Under the pieces are notes generated by a model, which did no database searches, had not been told where the DNA came from, and saw only the letters and a program-made list of their open reading frames with translations. The translations under genes and the position numbers were made by a program. This document shows, one piece after another, positions 31,769 through 43,200 of a stretch of DNA of 64,000 bases (position 1 is its first letter; every line of letters starts with the position of its first letter). This DNA comes from Candidatus Poribacteria bacterium (lineage in GTDB: Bacteria > Poribacteria > WGA-4E > WGA-3G): the NCBI GenBank assembly GCA_028820635.1, contig JAPPIG010000082.1, forward strand, positions 1-64,000. Direction: 5' to 3'.

Positions 31769-33928
31769 CTATTGCGTAATTATCTCCAAATCATCATAGG
31801 GTTTTCCATCTGTGTCGGTAATTCGCAGATAAAATCCCGAACCTCTGGTCTCTTCACACACCTTGATGAGAATACTATTTTTTCCTGAAGAGAGGGTCAC
31901 AGGAATAATATCTCTATCAATATCTGTAGCATAGGTTCTTGTGTGTGCATGCATCTCTATACCGTTTAGCCAGACTTTACCTTGGTCATCGGAATCAAAA
32001 CGGAATTCGACTTCCCGTTCATCTGGAGAATGGACAGTTGCGAATGAATATGCAACACTCCAATTAACGGTGGGTTGGATACGGATATAGCCGTCTATGA
32101 AATTATCTTGACATTTTTGCCAACCCACTTGTCCATTTTTTCCATCGTATTTTACGGTGGTATCAATCTGCGGCAAGTTTTCCGGAATGTATTTGGTATT
32201 AAAGCCGATTCTATCAACATTGTCAAACGGACCAAGTATTGCCCATGCGTCTTCAGTGATAAATCCTGTTTTTTGGACAAGTGCTTCTGCTTTTTCATGC
32301 TGGTTATTGACTGTATAGAATTGGGCTAAAGCCATGATGGTATTTAATTGTGCAGGTAGATCAAAAGTCAAATTATCAATAAGTTGATTCAACATCACAA
32401 TATATCCATCTTTGTCTTTGACATTTTTTCCTGCCTGAACAATTCGTTCAAACATGCTACGTTCAGTATATTCATAATACCCAGCATTGAGAAAACTGCT
32501 AATTTGGTGAAAAGCCTCATCGTAGAACTCATTTACGAGTAATGCATGGGCACAGGTAATCATATATCTTGAGCCAGATATTCTTGCCAATGCAATTTCC
32601 GCCAATTCCAACGCAGTATCAGGAAAAAGATTCTTCTTAAGTAGTTCTTCAGCAAGGTTGCGATATTCAGACGCACGAGCTTGCATTTTAACTTCCTTCA
32701 TTCGGATGTTAAGCCACTGTGTATAGGCAAGATCAGCTTTTTCTTCCTGACCAGCGTTTTTATAGGCATCACCTAATAGTTCGTGTAGAACAGAACTTCC
32801 TTGCATTCTTGGTTTCAGTTCTTCAAGTATTGTAAGGAATTCATCTACTGCATCTCTCTCGGTGTAAAGTCTCCAGAGGTCTCTTATTGCATCGTTTTGT
32901 TCGCTTTGCGTGAAGTCTACCTTTAATGCACGTAAATAGACCTTTTCAGCATCTGAAAAACGTTCTGTTTTGATATATATTTCGGCAAGATAACGGAACG
33001 TTTCATAATAGTTTGTTCCCTGAGAGAGTGCCTTTTCATAAGCAGTTGCTGCTTTTGCCAGTTGTTCCTTACTGGACAAGGCAGTAATTGGACGGATGTA
33101 TTCTGTCAGTTCTGAATTGCCTACCAATCTACCATCGTTACGATTTGGTGACATATCCGAGATGATACCGTCTGTTACTTCGTTAAATTTCCAATATCCA
33201 ACTAAGCCGGGTTCATCCCCGTTAAGTGGGTTAATCATATCAGATCGGATATCTGCATTAGTGCGTGCAATGTTCCAGATACGTACATCATCAATTTGCC
33301 CGATAAATGAAGATTGAGCAGTCCTATTTTCATGTGACCACCCAATACGTAGCGGGAGCTGACTTCTGTAAATACTTTCTTTCCATTTAAAATCACGGTT
33401 GCTGACTTCAATTCCATTAATAAATAGTTTCATGTAATTCTTTTCTGCATCAATAACGCCTGCTATATGTGTCCAGATGTTATGTTTGATGATACTATCT
33501 GGGGAATAAAGGGACGCTTCACCTTCACCAACAGGAGACGCTGCAAATTGAATTGAACCACCTTCCTTATAATTCAATATGAAACTTCGATGCATGATAC
33601 GGTCAACCCATGCATCCGTCTTTGATAGAATCGCTGTGTATCTATTTGGATTACTTGTCGGTCTTATCCACACTGACACTGTCAACTGTTCCGTAATATT
33701 GTTTAAAGTTTCACTGTCTACAATTTCTACATAACTCAATTTTCCGTCAAGATCAAGCGCAGTGTCCACAATTTTTCCATCATATTCGGTTGGATTAAGC
33801 TTATTGTTCTGGATACCATTCTCTTCATTCGCGGAATCTTGTGCAAAGATGTCATTAGAATAACTGATGTTAAATATGAATACCGATAGGACGCATACAA
33901 ATATAGGGAAGTTTCGTTGCATGGACAT
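31769..33928 (-). CDS. Exported LamG-TPR-GPFD protein (short paralogue A)
   Basis: A 719-aa protein with GGAGG 7 nt before the ATG at 33928. Signal peptide at 1-29 (cleavage before Gln30). A LamG-like lectin domain follows at about 55-275 (LTVSVWIRPT...SFIGQIDDVRIWNIART...GLVGYWKF), a short TPR set at about 285-560 (AATAYEKALSQGTNYYETFRYLAEIYIKTERFSDAEKVY), and one C-terminal GPFD beta-sandwich (about 570-715: WAILGPFDNVDRIGFNTKYIPE, FRFDSDDQGKVWLNG, FYLRITDTDGKPYDDL). It equals the last 700 residues of the giants joined to a signal peptide. Together with paralogue B it forms a tandem pair. The role is inferred as a surface or periplasmic binding protein. Confidence 0.88.
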   Translation of the reverse strand: MSMQRNFPIFVCVLSVFIFNISYSNDIFAQDSANEENGIQNNKLNPTEYDGKIVDTALDLDGKLSYVEIVDSETLNNITEQLTVSVWIRPTSNPNRYTAILSKTDAWVDRIMHRSFILNYKEGGSIQFAASPVGEGEASLYSPDSIIKHNIWTHIAGVIDAEKNYMKLFINGIEVSNRDFKWKESIYRSQLPLRIGWSHENRTAQSSFIGQIDDVRIWNIARTNADIRSDMINPLNGDEPGLVGYWKFNEVTDGIISDMSPNRNDGRLVGNSELTEYIRPITALSSKEQLAKAATAYEKALSQGTNYYETFRYLAEIYIKTERFSDAEKVYLRALKVDFTQSEQNDAIRDLWRLYTERDAVDEFLTILEELKPRMQGSSVLHELLGDAYKNAGQEEKADLAYTQWLNIRMKEVKMQARASEYRNLAEELLKKNLFPDTALELAEIALARISGSRYMITCAHALLVNEFYDEAFHQISSFLNAGYYEYTERSMFERIVQAGKNVKDKDGYIVMLNQLIDNLTFDLPAQLNTIMALAQFYTVNNQHEKAEALVQKTGFITEDAWAILGPFDNVDRIGFNTKYIPENLPQIDTTVKYDGKNGQVGWQKCQDNFIDGYIRIQPTVNWSVAYSFATVHSPDEREVEFRFDSDDQGKVWLNGIEMHAHTRTYATDIDRDIIPVTLSSGKNSILIKVCEETRGSGFYLRITDTDGKPYDDLEIITQ

Positions 33929-34106
33929 TGAAATACCTCCGAATAAAGCAAATATAACGTGAGTTTGAAAAAGTTTTCACCCACAGCGTTCTCTGTTATT
34001 TTTGGCAAAAAACGGCACAACCTAACAGGTTATGCTACAAAAATAGTGCTTTTTTTAGCCCTGAAAAGTGTTTAGAGCGAACTCACATTTTTATTATCAA
34101 ACTCAC

Positions 34107-34254
34107 GTAAATATAGTAAATTATGTAAATAAGTTTACATATATTCTGTAGGAGCGATCTCCGAATAGCGACGAAACCGCTAATAGTCGGGAATCAGAGT
34201 TCCCTCCTACAGCTCAGACGTAAAGTTAATTGTAAAATCTACTATAATACCATT
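34107..34254. mobile_element. Element C1, MITE-like with REP pair inside
   Basis: The ends TATAGTAAATTATGTAAAT (left) and, on the other strand, TATAGTAGATTTTACAATT (right) are imperfect inverted repeats of about 27 bp. Inside lies an inverted pair of GTAG hairpins (34148-34210): stem GCGAT (with a mismatch) and stem GGGAA/TTCCC. TA flanks the ends, as for mariner/IS630-like MITEs. Between 34280 and 34340 a decayed GTAGGTC hairpin follows. Confidence 0.6.
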
Positions 34255-34341
34255 TCTATATGATAATATAACATTATTTTGTAGGTCAAGTAGAAGCGGT
34301 AGCCAAACCCGACAAGTAGGATTAGATAGGGTTTCCATGTC

Positions 34342-34670
34342 GGTTTCGCAAGCTCTACCTATAAGTGTCAACTTAAGCAATTTTCAAACAGGGAAAACCC
34401 TCTTCAGCCCCGTAGGGGCGGTATGTTTATAGAAAACGGATAATCCCTCTCTTGAGCCCCGTAGGGGCGGTATGTTGTCGCCTCAGTCCACCAGTTAGAT
34501 ATGTCGTTCCTACGGAACTCAAGAGGCGGTGGGTAACATTTTTTCTATAAACATATCGTCCCTACGGGACTAAATATGGGACAGTTTCAATCACCATAAG
34601 GGTTGAAAAGCATTCATCAAAACGTAGACATCTTCTTAAGTTGACGCCTATGGGTTTCGCAAGCTCTACC
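34342..34670. mobile_element. MITE-like element B4 with perfect 18-bp direct repeats
   Basis: The element spans 34360-34652 with ends TATAAGTGTCAACTTAAG and CTTAAGTTGACGCCTATG. It is flanked by perfect copies of GGTTTCGCAAGCTCTACC (34342-34359 and 34653-34670), inside a GTCGGGT-family hairpin. Its interior is the reverse complement of B1 (4142-4429), with only scattered differences, including the hairpins with GTA loops. It carries no D insertion, so it shows the intact form of this subtype. Confidence 0.88.
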
Positions 34671-34779
34671 CGACCTACAGTTTGTTTATGACAATTTGTC
34701 AATTATAAATGGTATTAGAACGCACAATGAATTGTGCTACTACAAACTTTGGAACGCTTGAAACTGCAAAGTGCGTAGG

Positions 34780-36912
34780 TTAGTTTTCGTTTAGGTCAAC
34801 GATTTTCAAATCATCAAAGGGTTTGCCTTCAGTATCAGTGATCCGAAGATAAAATCCCCATCCCTGTGTTTCTTCACATACTTTGACAAGGATACTGTTT
34901 TTACCCGGTTGGAGTGTTACAGGAATAATGTAATTGTCAATTTCAGCGGTAAAAGTTTTTGTATGTGAAAACACTTCAATACCGTTTAACCAGATTTTCC
35001 CTTGGTCGTCAGAATCGAATCGGAATTCGACTTCACGTTCATCTGGAGAATTTACAGTTGCAAATGCATAAGCAACACACCAATCTATATCCCCACCAAG
35101 ATGTATGTGACCATATAGATTATCATCTGTACTTTTTTGCCAACTCACCTTTCCATTTATCCCATCGTATTTTGCGGTGAGGTCAATCTTAGGTAGGTTT
35201 TCTGGAATGTACGCTGTATTAAATCCAATCCCTCCGACATTATCAAATGGACCAAGAATCATCCAGGCATCTTCGGTAATAAAGCCGGTTTTTCGGATAA
35301 GTTCATTTGCTTCCTCGTCTTGGCCACTTTCTCTATAAAATTGTGCCAAAGCAAGTGTAGTACTTAGTTGTGAACGGGGATTGTCAGACATAGAGTCAAT
35401 CAGTTGATTTAACATTTCAACGTAACCTTCTTTGTCTTTAACATTTTTTCCAGTTTTGACAACCTGCGATAACAGATCACGCTCAACATACGGTAAAAAC
35501 ATCATGTCAAAGATGCTCTCAATGAGTTGATATGCGTTTTCATACTGTTCATTCACGAGAAATGCCTGCACGAGAGTAATTATGTAATCTGTACTTGATG
35601 GCCCTTCTGTTGCTTTAAACGCGAATTCCAAAGCCATTTCAGGAAACATGTTTTTCTCAAGAAGTTCTACAGCAAGATCGTAATATACCGATGCATCATT
35701 TTTTCTATCAACTTCTTTTTTCCTGATCTTTAGCCATTGGGAATAGGCGATTTTAGCTTCCTCTTCTTCACCAGCGTTTTTATAGGCATCCCCTAACAGT
35801 TGATGTAGAATAGCACTTTCTTCCATTTTTGGTCTCAGTTTTTCAAGTAGAATGATAAACTCCTCTTTTGTGCCATTCACAACGGAAAACTTATGGAGGA
35901 CTTGAATCGCATCATCATGTTCGGATTGCGTGAGATCAGCCTCTAAAGCACGAAGATAGATCTTTTCGGCATCGGATAGACGTCCTGTTCTGATGTATAT
36001 TTCTGCCAGAGAACGGTATATTTCATAAGAATTTGTATCACGAGTGAGAGCCTTTTCATAAACGGTAGCTGCTTCCTGCAGTTGTCCTGGGCCGGCAAAG
36101 GCTGAGAAAGGACGTATGTATCTGATTAGTTTTACGTCACCGATTAAGAAAGCATCGTTCTGATTTGATGAGATATCAGAGACGATGCCATCTGTTTGTT
36201 CATCAAATTTCCAATAACCTACTAAACCTTTTTCATCTCCTACCAACTGCTTTTTCATACAAGTTCGTATCTGATTTTCAGTCAAAGCAATGTTCCAGAC
36301 ACTAACCTCATCAATCTGACCGACAAAGGAGGAGTGGGTTTCTCTGTCATCTTCATGAGAATTCCCTATCCGTAATGGAAGTAAGCTTTCATAAAAACGC
36401 TGCTGTCCTCTAAAACTTGTCCTCCCAACTTCAAAACCATCTATGAAGACTTTGATAAAATTTCTTTGTGTATCAACGACACCTGCAATATGATGCCATT
36501 TGTTAAGTTTAATTGCCTCAGATGGAGAAAAGATATACTGTTCTTCCAGTCCCCTTGGTGATGACGCGAATTGAATAGCACCGTCGTCCCGTAAAAATAT
36601 GGCATAACTTCGATTACTTATATCAGAGGTGCTTCTATCTCCTTTGTAGATGATTGCAGCGTATCTGTTGGGAAAATCTGTCGCTTTTATCCATACAGAC
36701 ACAGTAACCTGTTCGCTAAGTGTATTCAACATATCGCTGTCAACAGTTTCAGCATAACTAAAATTGCCATCTAAATCCAAGGCAGTATCTTCAATAGATT
36801 CATCAAATTCGGTCTTGGAATCTTGTGCTGATAATTTGATGGAATAACTGAAGTTAAAGACGAATAGTAGTAGAATACATGCAATTATTAAGAAATTCCG
36901 TTGCGTGTACAT
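34780..36912 (-). CDS. Exported LamG-TPR-GPFD protein (short paralogue B)
   Basis: A 710-aa protein with GGAGG 8 nt before the ATG at 36912. It has the same order as paralogue A: signal peptide (1-29, LLFVFNFSYSIKLSAQ), LamG domain at about 45-265 (VSVWIKATDFPNRY...SFVGQIDEVSVWNIALT...GLVGYWKFDEQ), TPRs at about 275-550, and a C-terminal GPFD domain (WMILGPFDNVGGIGFNTAYIPE...WLNGIEVF...FYLRITDTEGKPFDDL). Its LamG is closer in detail to that of giant 2 (SNRSYAIFLRDDGAIQFASSPRG) than to that of giant 1, which points to a shared recent origin with its upstream neighbour. Confidence 0.88.
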   Translation of the reverse strand: MYTQRNFLIIACILLLFVFNFSYSIKLSAQDSKTEFDESIEDTALDLDGNFSYAETVDSDMLNTLSEQVTVSVWIKATDFPNRYAAIIYKGDRSTSDISNRSYAIFLRDDGAIQFASSPRGLEEQYIFSPSEAIKLNKWHHIAGVVDTQRNFIKVFIDGFEVGRTSFRGQQRFYESLLPLRIGNSHEDDRETHSSFVGQIDEVSVWNIALTENQIRTCMKKQLVGDEKGLVGYWKFDEQTDGIVSDISSNQNDAFLIGDVKLIRYIRPFSAFAGPGQLQEAATVYEKALTRDTNSYEIYRSLAEIYIRTGRLSDAEKIYLRALEADLTQSEHDDAIQVLHKFSVVNGTKEEFIILLEKLRPKMEESAILHQLLGDAYKNAGEEEEAKIAYSQWLKIRKKEVDRKNDASVYYDLAVELLEKNMFPEMALEFAFKATEGPSSTDYIITLVQAFLVNEQYENAYQLIESIFDMMFLPYVERDLLSQVVKTGKNVKDKEGYVEMLNQLIDSMSDNPRSQLSTTLALAQFYRESGQDEEANELIRKTGFITEDAWMILGPFDNVGGIGFNTAYIPENLPKIDLTAKYDGINGKVSWQKSTDDNLYGHIHLGGDIDWCVAYAFATVNSPDEREVEFRFDSDDQGKIWLNGIEVFSHTKTFTAEIDNYIIPVTLQPGKNSILVKVCEETQGWGFYLRITDTEGKPFDDLKIVDLNEN

Positions 36913-37009
36913 AATATTACCTCCATAATCAAGTAAGCAGCATTTGGTACATAACAGGATTTGAGTACAATCTGGATCGTTCGTATATTTAACCTAAATC
37001 GCTAAAAAC

Positions 37010-37103
37010 GCTCAATGAATTGTGCTACAACCGTTGGAAATCTGCAAATAAGCAGAAGTGTCTGTCGTAGTTGGTTTTGTGTTAGGTCGATGATTTTCAA
37101 ATC
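37010..37103 (-). pseudogene. Decayed duplicate of a paralogue 3' end
   Basis: On the minus strand 37103-37062 can be read as DLKIIDLTQNQ, matching the end of paralogue B (DLKIVDLNEN), but without the stop codon. The following DNA to 37010 also aligns with the region downstream of paralogue B, including the palindrome around CAATGAATTG (37010-37027 against 34722-34740). So 37010-37103 is homologous to the 3' end and trailer at 34722-34815, now cut off from giant 2 by mobile element B5. Confidence 0.65.
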
Positions 37104-37299
37104 CATAACTGTAAACTTAAGGATATATTCTATTGTTGGAGTAAATCAACGGTATGAATGCCTTTTGGCATTCCCCGGGTTTTCAACCCCGATTTTATAG
37201 GTTGAGACTCACAATATCGGGCTTACAAAGCCCTCCAACAAGAGATAATCCAGCAACTTTTTCTCAAGTTTACAGTTATGGGTCAGTGATTTTTAAATC
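37085..37299. mobile_element. MITE-like element B5 inserted in the 3' end of giant 2
   Basis: The element spans 37104-37280 with ends CATAACTGTAAACTTAAG and CTCAAGTTTACAGTTATG. It is flanked by GGTCGATGATTTTCAAATC (37085-37103) and GGTCAGTGATTTTTAAATC (37281-37299), 19 bp with three differences. The interior has hairpins after TTGTTGGAG with GGG-rich stems, as in the truncated copy at 28460, and a D element (37142-37176). The right end supplies the stop codon of the giant gene at 37276. Confidence 0.8.
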
Positions 37300-40200
37300 A
37301 TTGAAGGATTTACCTTCAGTATCAGTAATCCGCAGATAAAATCCCCAGGGAAGTGATTCATTACACACTTTAACGAGGATAGTATTTCGTCCAGCAGTAA
37401 GCGTCACTGGAATAGTTCGGCGGTCAATTACAGCGCCACGAGTTCTTCTGTGGGCATACACTTTATTACCGTTCAACCACACTTTCCCTTGGTCGTCACT
37501 ATCAAATCGGATTTGTGCTTTTCGTTCTTCAGGAGAGGTGAAAGTTATCCATGCATACGCGGCGTGCATTTTTTCTTCGGTACCAAAATCGAAGAACCCG
37601 TTATAGGTCTCATCAGTTGCTTGTTTCCAACCGACTTGTCCAGTAACTCCATCGTATTTTACTTCAGTATCAATCTGAGTTGTTTCTTCCTGAATGTATG
37701 CGGTATTGTAGCCGACTCCCTTCGTATTGTCAAATGGACCGAGGGTCAACCATGCAGTTTCAGGGAAGAAGCCAGTTTTCTGAATATATGTTTTTGCCAT
37801 TTCTGTCATTCCAAGTTGATGGCAGAATTCGGCTAATGATAGATTAGCATTTAACGGGTTGTCTGGTTGGTCAGGTATGGCATTAACCAAATTACCGATC
37901 ATCTCAATGTAAAGTGTTTTATCTTTTACATTTTTACCAATTTGAGAAATACGCGTTAGCAAATGTTCAATTCTATCTCCGCTAACTTTTCCAGATTGGT
38001 TCATAAGTTGAAGACTGGACTGAAAATTCTCTAATGCTTTATCGTACTGTTCATTAACAAGATAAGCATGCCCTAAGGTTGAATAGTAGGTTGAATCTGG
38101 TCGGGTTCCTGCTGCTTGTTTGGCAAGTTCCAACGCAATATCTGGCATGATATTCTGATTTAGAAGACGCTCGGCAAGTTGGAAATATTCTTGTGCGTAT
38201 TTTCCCTGATTAGGCTCATTTTTAAGAATTTCTAACCATTTTCTGTAGGCAGACGCTGCTTTATCCGTATCACCTGATTCAACATAAGTATCGCCTAACA
38301 TTTTATGTAGGAATGGGCTTTTTCCCGATTTTGATCCAAGTTCTTCAAGAATAGCAAGTCGCTTATCGGCATGTTCTTTACCTTTGTAAAGTTCCAAGAT
38401 GGCTTTGACAGCGGAATCATGTTCTGTTGGTTTGAGAGATGCTTGCAACGCTTGACGGTATACAGCTTCTGCTTTGGGAAGATCATTTTGTTTCGTATGA
38501 ATTTTTGCTACTAAGTTATAGAGTTCATACGAGTTAGGTTCAAACGAGATAGCTTTTTCGTAAGCCGCTGCTGCTTTTTCCAATTGTTCCGCGCTGGCAT
38601 CGGCAAAAACAGGAAAATTATACTCGATTAGTTTAGCATTGCCGATTATTTTTCCATCGTTCTTATTTGGTGATGCATCTGGAATAGATACTTCTGACTT
38701 TCTGTCAAAATCCCAGTGCCCTACTAAACCGGGTTCGTCCCCCGTCAATTTCTTTCTCATATTAGAACGAATTTGCTCTGGTGTCAGTGCGATATTCCAA
38801 ACACTTACGTTGTCAATTTGTCCAACAAAGGTTGCGTGGGTGGTCACTTCTTCTTCGTGTGAACCACCAATTCGGAAGGGAAGTATACTTTCATAAATAT
38901 TTGGTACACCACTATAATCTTGTTGCCCAACTTCAATACCATCAATGTAAAGTATTATGTAATTTCTTTGGGTATCAATGACGCCTGCTATATGATACCA
39001 TGTATTGAGCATAATTGATCCGCGTGGGGAAAAAACTTTGCGTTCGCCGAGTCCCTTAGGCGATGAAGCGAATTGAATAACACCATCATCCCGTAGCCAC
39101 AATGTGAAACTCCGATTACTAATGTCTGAATTTCGTCTGTCACCTTTAAAAATTATAGGCGTATATCTGTTCCGAAATTCAGTCGGTTTAATCCATGCAG
39201 ACACAGTAAGATGTTGATTTATGGTGTTTAGTGTGTTGCTTTCAACGACTTCAACAAAACTATAATTTCCGTCTAACTCCACCGCTGTATTCTTCTGAAC
39301 ACCGACCTCTGTCTCGCGTGGCTTTTGATAGAGATCTCCGATTTTTTTGTGCCATTGCGCTTCATCAGGTTGAAGTTCGCTAATCTTTTGGTATTGCACA
39401 ATTGCTTCTTCAACCTTATCGCTTGACTCATAAGTTTCTGCAAGCGCGAGACGGGCATCTACATCATTAGGATTGTCTTCAACTTTTTTTATCTGATTAG
39501 GAATCCTTTTTGCATGAAGGTTTCCATCTCTATATGCTTGTGCGATCGCTTTTTCGGCAGCTTGTTTTTTTCTATCATCACGAGCGATTTTTTTCAACTG
39601 CTGGTATGCATCAATGGCTTCTTCATATTGTTTTGTAGCAAGCGCACTTTTTCCGATGAGGTCATATAATATCTCCTCTTCCCATCTGTGCCCACCGTGT
39701 CTGTGCGTGTTAACAGCGATAGCGTCTTTAAAGAGTTTGATCGCAGGTGTATACATTTTAGCATCATAACAGATAGAACCGAGAGCACAGAGATACCACA
39801 TTTCGTTAGGACGGTTGCTGGATTCAAGAGCAGTATTGCCTTGCTTTAACAGTTTTTCAGCGAGTTCCGATTTTCCAGTTTTATTAAGTGCTGCGGCAGC
39901 GTAGTAAAAACCACGAACATTACTTGGATCCGCTTTACAGAGTGCTTGGTATGCCTCAGCAGTTTTCTCATGGTTACCAGCTTTTCGATGAATCTCGGCT
40001 ACAACCTCAAGGAGTATCGGGTTTGCAGGTTCTTTTTCGAGTTTAGCATCAAAAATTGTTTCCAACTGCTCCAATTTTCCTTTGTTTTTGTAGGCATCAA
40101 TCAAGATTTTGCGTGCTTCATCTCCACCGAAGGTGACAACGAAACCAGACTGGTTATGGGTGATAGAGGTAGTGAGTGAATTTGGCTGAGATATAGAATC

Positions 40201-43200
40201 GTGAAGTTCAATTGCCAAATCATCTTCACCACGTCGGACGTACTCCTGCATTAATTCGCTATAGACGTTATTTATTCCATAATCTCTGGATGACATGTTG
40301 ATAGCGTTCTTGTAGGCAGTAATCGCTTTATCGGATTCTCCTTTAGAACGATATTGCCGGGCAAGTTCCACTTGCATGGTAAAAGTAAGGGTGTCATTCT
40401 TTTCCGCTTCTTTTAACTTTTCTTCTAATTTTCCTTGCTTTCGATAAATAGTTATAATTTGGCGTTCAATATTACGCTGTTCATATTCATGAGGGGCAAC
40501 CTGAAGTGCTTTTGTATATGTCTTAGCGGCTTCATCTAACTTACCCTGATTCTGATAGTTGCGTGCAAGTTCCTTCAGCATATCAAAGGAAAGTGCCCCT
40601 TGATTTTCCACTTCTTTTAGGTATTCTTCAAGTTTACCTTGACGACGATAGATGTCTATCAATTGTCGTTGAATATTTTGATGTTGGTGTGTCTGTGCAG
40701 CATACTGAAGTGCTTCTTTGAATGCTTTCTCTGCATCATCCAGCTGATTACTCCGTAAATAGAGAACCGCCAATTTCTCATAAATATCGGCATTTCCTGG
40801 TGAAAGTTCAATTGCTTTTTTGTAGGATGCAATTGCTTCTTCACGTTGTCCCTTGCCGTAGTAAAGATGCGCGAGACGAGCGTGATGAAGACCGTTTTCA
40901 GGTTCGTCCTGAATATATTTCAGCGCGAGTGTTATTGCCTCCTCAGATTTTCCTGTGTTCTGATATGCCTCTATGATCCCATCTTGGTATTTGGTGTTTT
41001 CAGGATCGGCTTCAAGCAATGCCTTCCAGATTTCTAAAGCCTTTGCATGCTGGTTTTGGCGTGAATAGAGATTAGCGAGTTGAGAGCGGGATTCAAGGTC
41101 TTCTGGCATGGCTTTCGTGATTTGCTCATAAATTTTTATCGCTTCAGGGATCTGATTACGACGCTGGAGTTGCTGTGCCATTGATCGTTGCACACCAATA
41201 TTAATTCTTCCTGTTTTTACGTTTGAGTGTTGGTTTCCTGTAACACCATCTCGTCTCTGTTGGATTGTTACAAGTTGTTCTTGTGCACGTTCTTTATAAT
41301 ACTGTTGTGCTGAAAGATCGTTGATAACTTCGGTTAACAGGATTTCTGCTTCGTCCCACAATTCGTGTTTAATATACGTTTGAGCAACGTTCTCTTTTTC
41401 ATAATATTGTGGCATACCACGCCGCATAAGTCGGAGTGTTCCCATTTTCTTGATAGCATTCTGTGCCTTTTCTTTTTCACCTTTTTTAGAATATGCCGTT
41501 CCAAGTTTCATATAAACATCTGAAAGTTGCCAAGAATTCTGCGGATCAACTTTCTGGGTTGCAGCTTCAAGCATACTGATTTCGCGATTAAGGTCTAATT
41601 TTTCTCTGTATGTATTAGCTAAGGAACTTAGCCATTGAAGCCTTGACTGTGAGGGGATGTTTTCAAGGAGTCTATTGACAATTAGGTCAGAGCCTTCTAA
41701 GTCTTTTGTCACAATCTTCGTAACAGCGGCAAGATAAAGTGTTGACGGATCAACTTTTTCATCAGTGATCGCTTCGTCGTACTCTGTTACTAAAGTTTTA
41801 ATCTCATCTTGCGTTTCATCAAATTTTGCAAACTTTAAAACGATACCGACTTTTGATTCTGTATTTTCTGTTTTTAGTTTCTCGCGTAAGAGTTGGATCG
41901 CCTTCTCGCGTTGACCAGCGGCTGTATAAGCATCTGCTAATTGGCTATAGACATTCCTTCTACCAGATTCCATCATTTTTTCATAGATTTCAGCAGCAGC
42001 CTTTGGATATTTGTTTCTAACACATTCTTGAGCAGCTCTCATTGCGAATTCGTTTCCCATAGAATATTGGTTGCCTTCCCCAATTGCTTCTTTTGCGATT
42101 GCGACCAGTTTATCTATTTCTCTGGCATCAGTAAATGTGCGAACAATTTCCCAGTAGTTGTAGAATATAGTTTGAAAATTCTTTTTATCATTCATGAGAA
42201 TGCTGTATTGTTTTACAGCATTCTTTGATTGTCTATTTCGCTGTAACATTTGCGCATATCGCATGCGGGTAGAATTGTCTTTGGGGCGTAATACAAGTGC
42301 TGCATCGTAAGCTGCTGAAGCCTTATGTATCTGATTTTTGCCTTCGTAGTATGACGCTAATCTTAGCTGCGCTTGAAATGAATTTGGATTTTTTTCAGCT
42401 GCTTCAATTACTTTTGCTGCACGGTTTCCGCCAGACACAGACGTGGAACGACTGGCGAGACGCGATGCTTGTTGAAGATAATATGATTGTAACGTACGTC
42501 CAAAGCGGTCTTGTTGGTTTGCGAATTGTAGGGCGCGTGCTGCTATGCGCGCTGCATCTTGTCCTCTACCAAGCTGGGCCAAGTGTTGGCTTAATTGCAC
42601 GAGGAAGTTCGCGTCACGTTCACGCATCGCTAAGGTCGCTGTTTTCTTTCCAACAGCTATAGCGTATTGCGTCAGACCGTTCTCCTGAAGTTTTTTAGAA
42701 AACTGGAAAAGTTCGCGGACACTACTCGGTGAATTCAGCACTTTTGTGATCAAATCGCGGACAATGAGCGTATCACCTACGTGGACAGCGACTTGTAACG
42801 TTAGGTCGAAATATTGACGACGGTTCCTTGGGTCTGCATCCGCAAGGTTTTGAAGGAGTTCTAATGCTGTTTTATGTTCACCTGCCTGAATTGAGACCAG
42901 AACAGTATTGAGTTTAAGTGTGAGGTCATCAGCAAATTCCTGCTGCAGACGAGAGAGTATTTCTAAGGCAGTTTCACGTTTATTTTCCCACCAATAACAG
43001 TAACACATCGCTAAAGCAGGATAGATTCGGTCTCTACCTTCAGCAGCATCTAACTGTGTCTGTAAAACAGTATACAGTGCTTGATGTTGATCATTTATCC
43101 AAAACTGATTGAAAATTTGCTGTAGAGACTGCAACCGGTCTTGGGTGTAATAGGTTGTTGGTGCAGGAAAATTTGCTTGAATCTGGGAGTATCCGCCATA

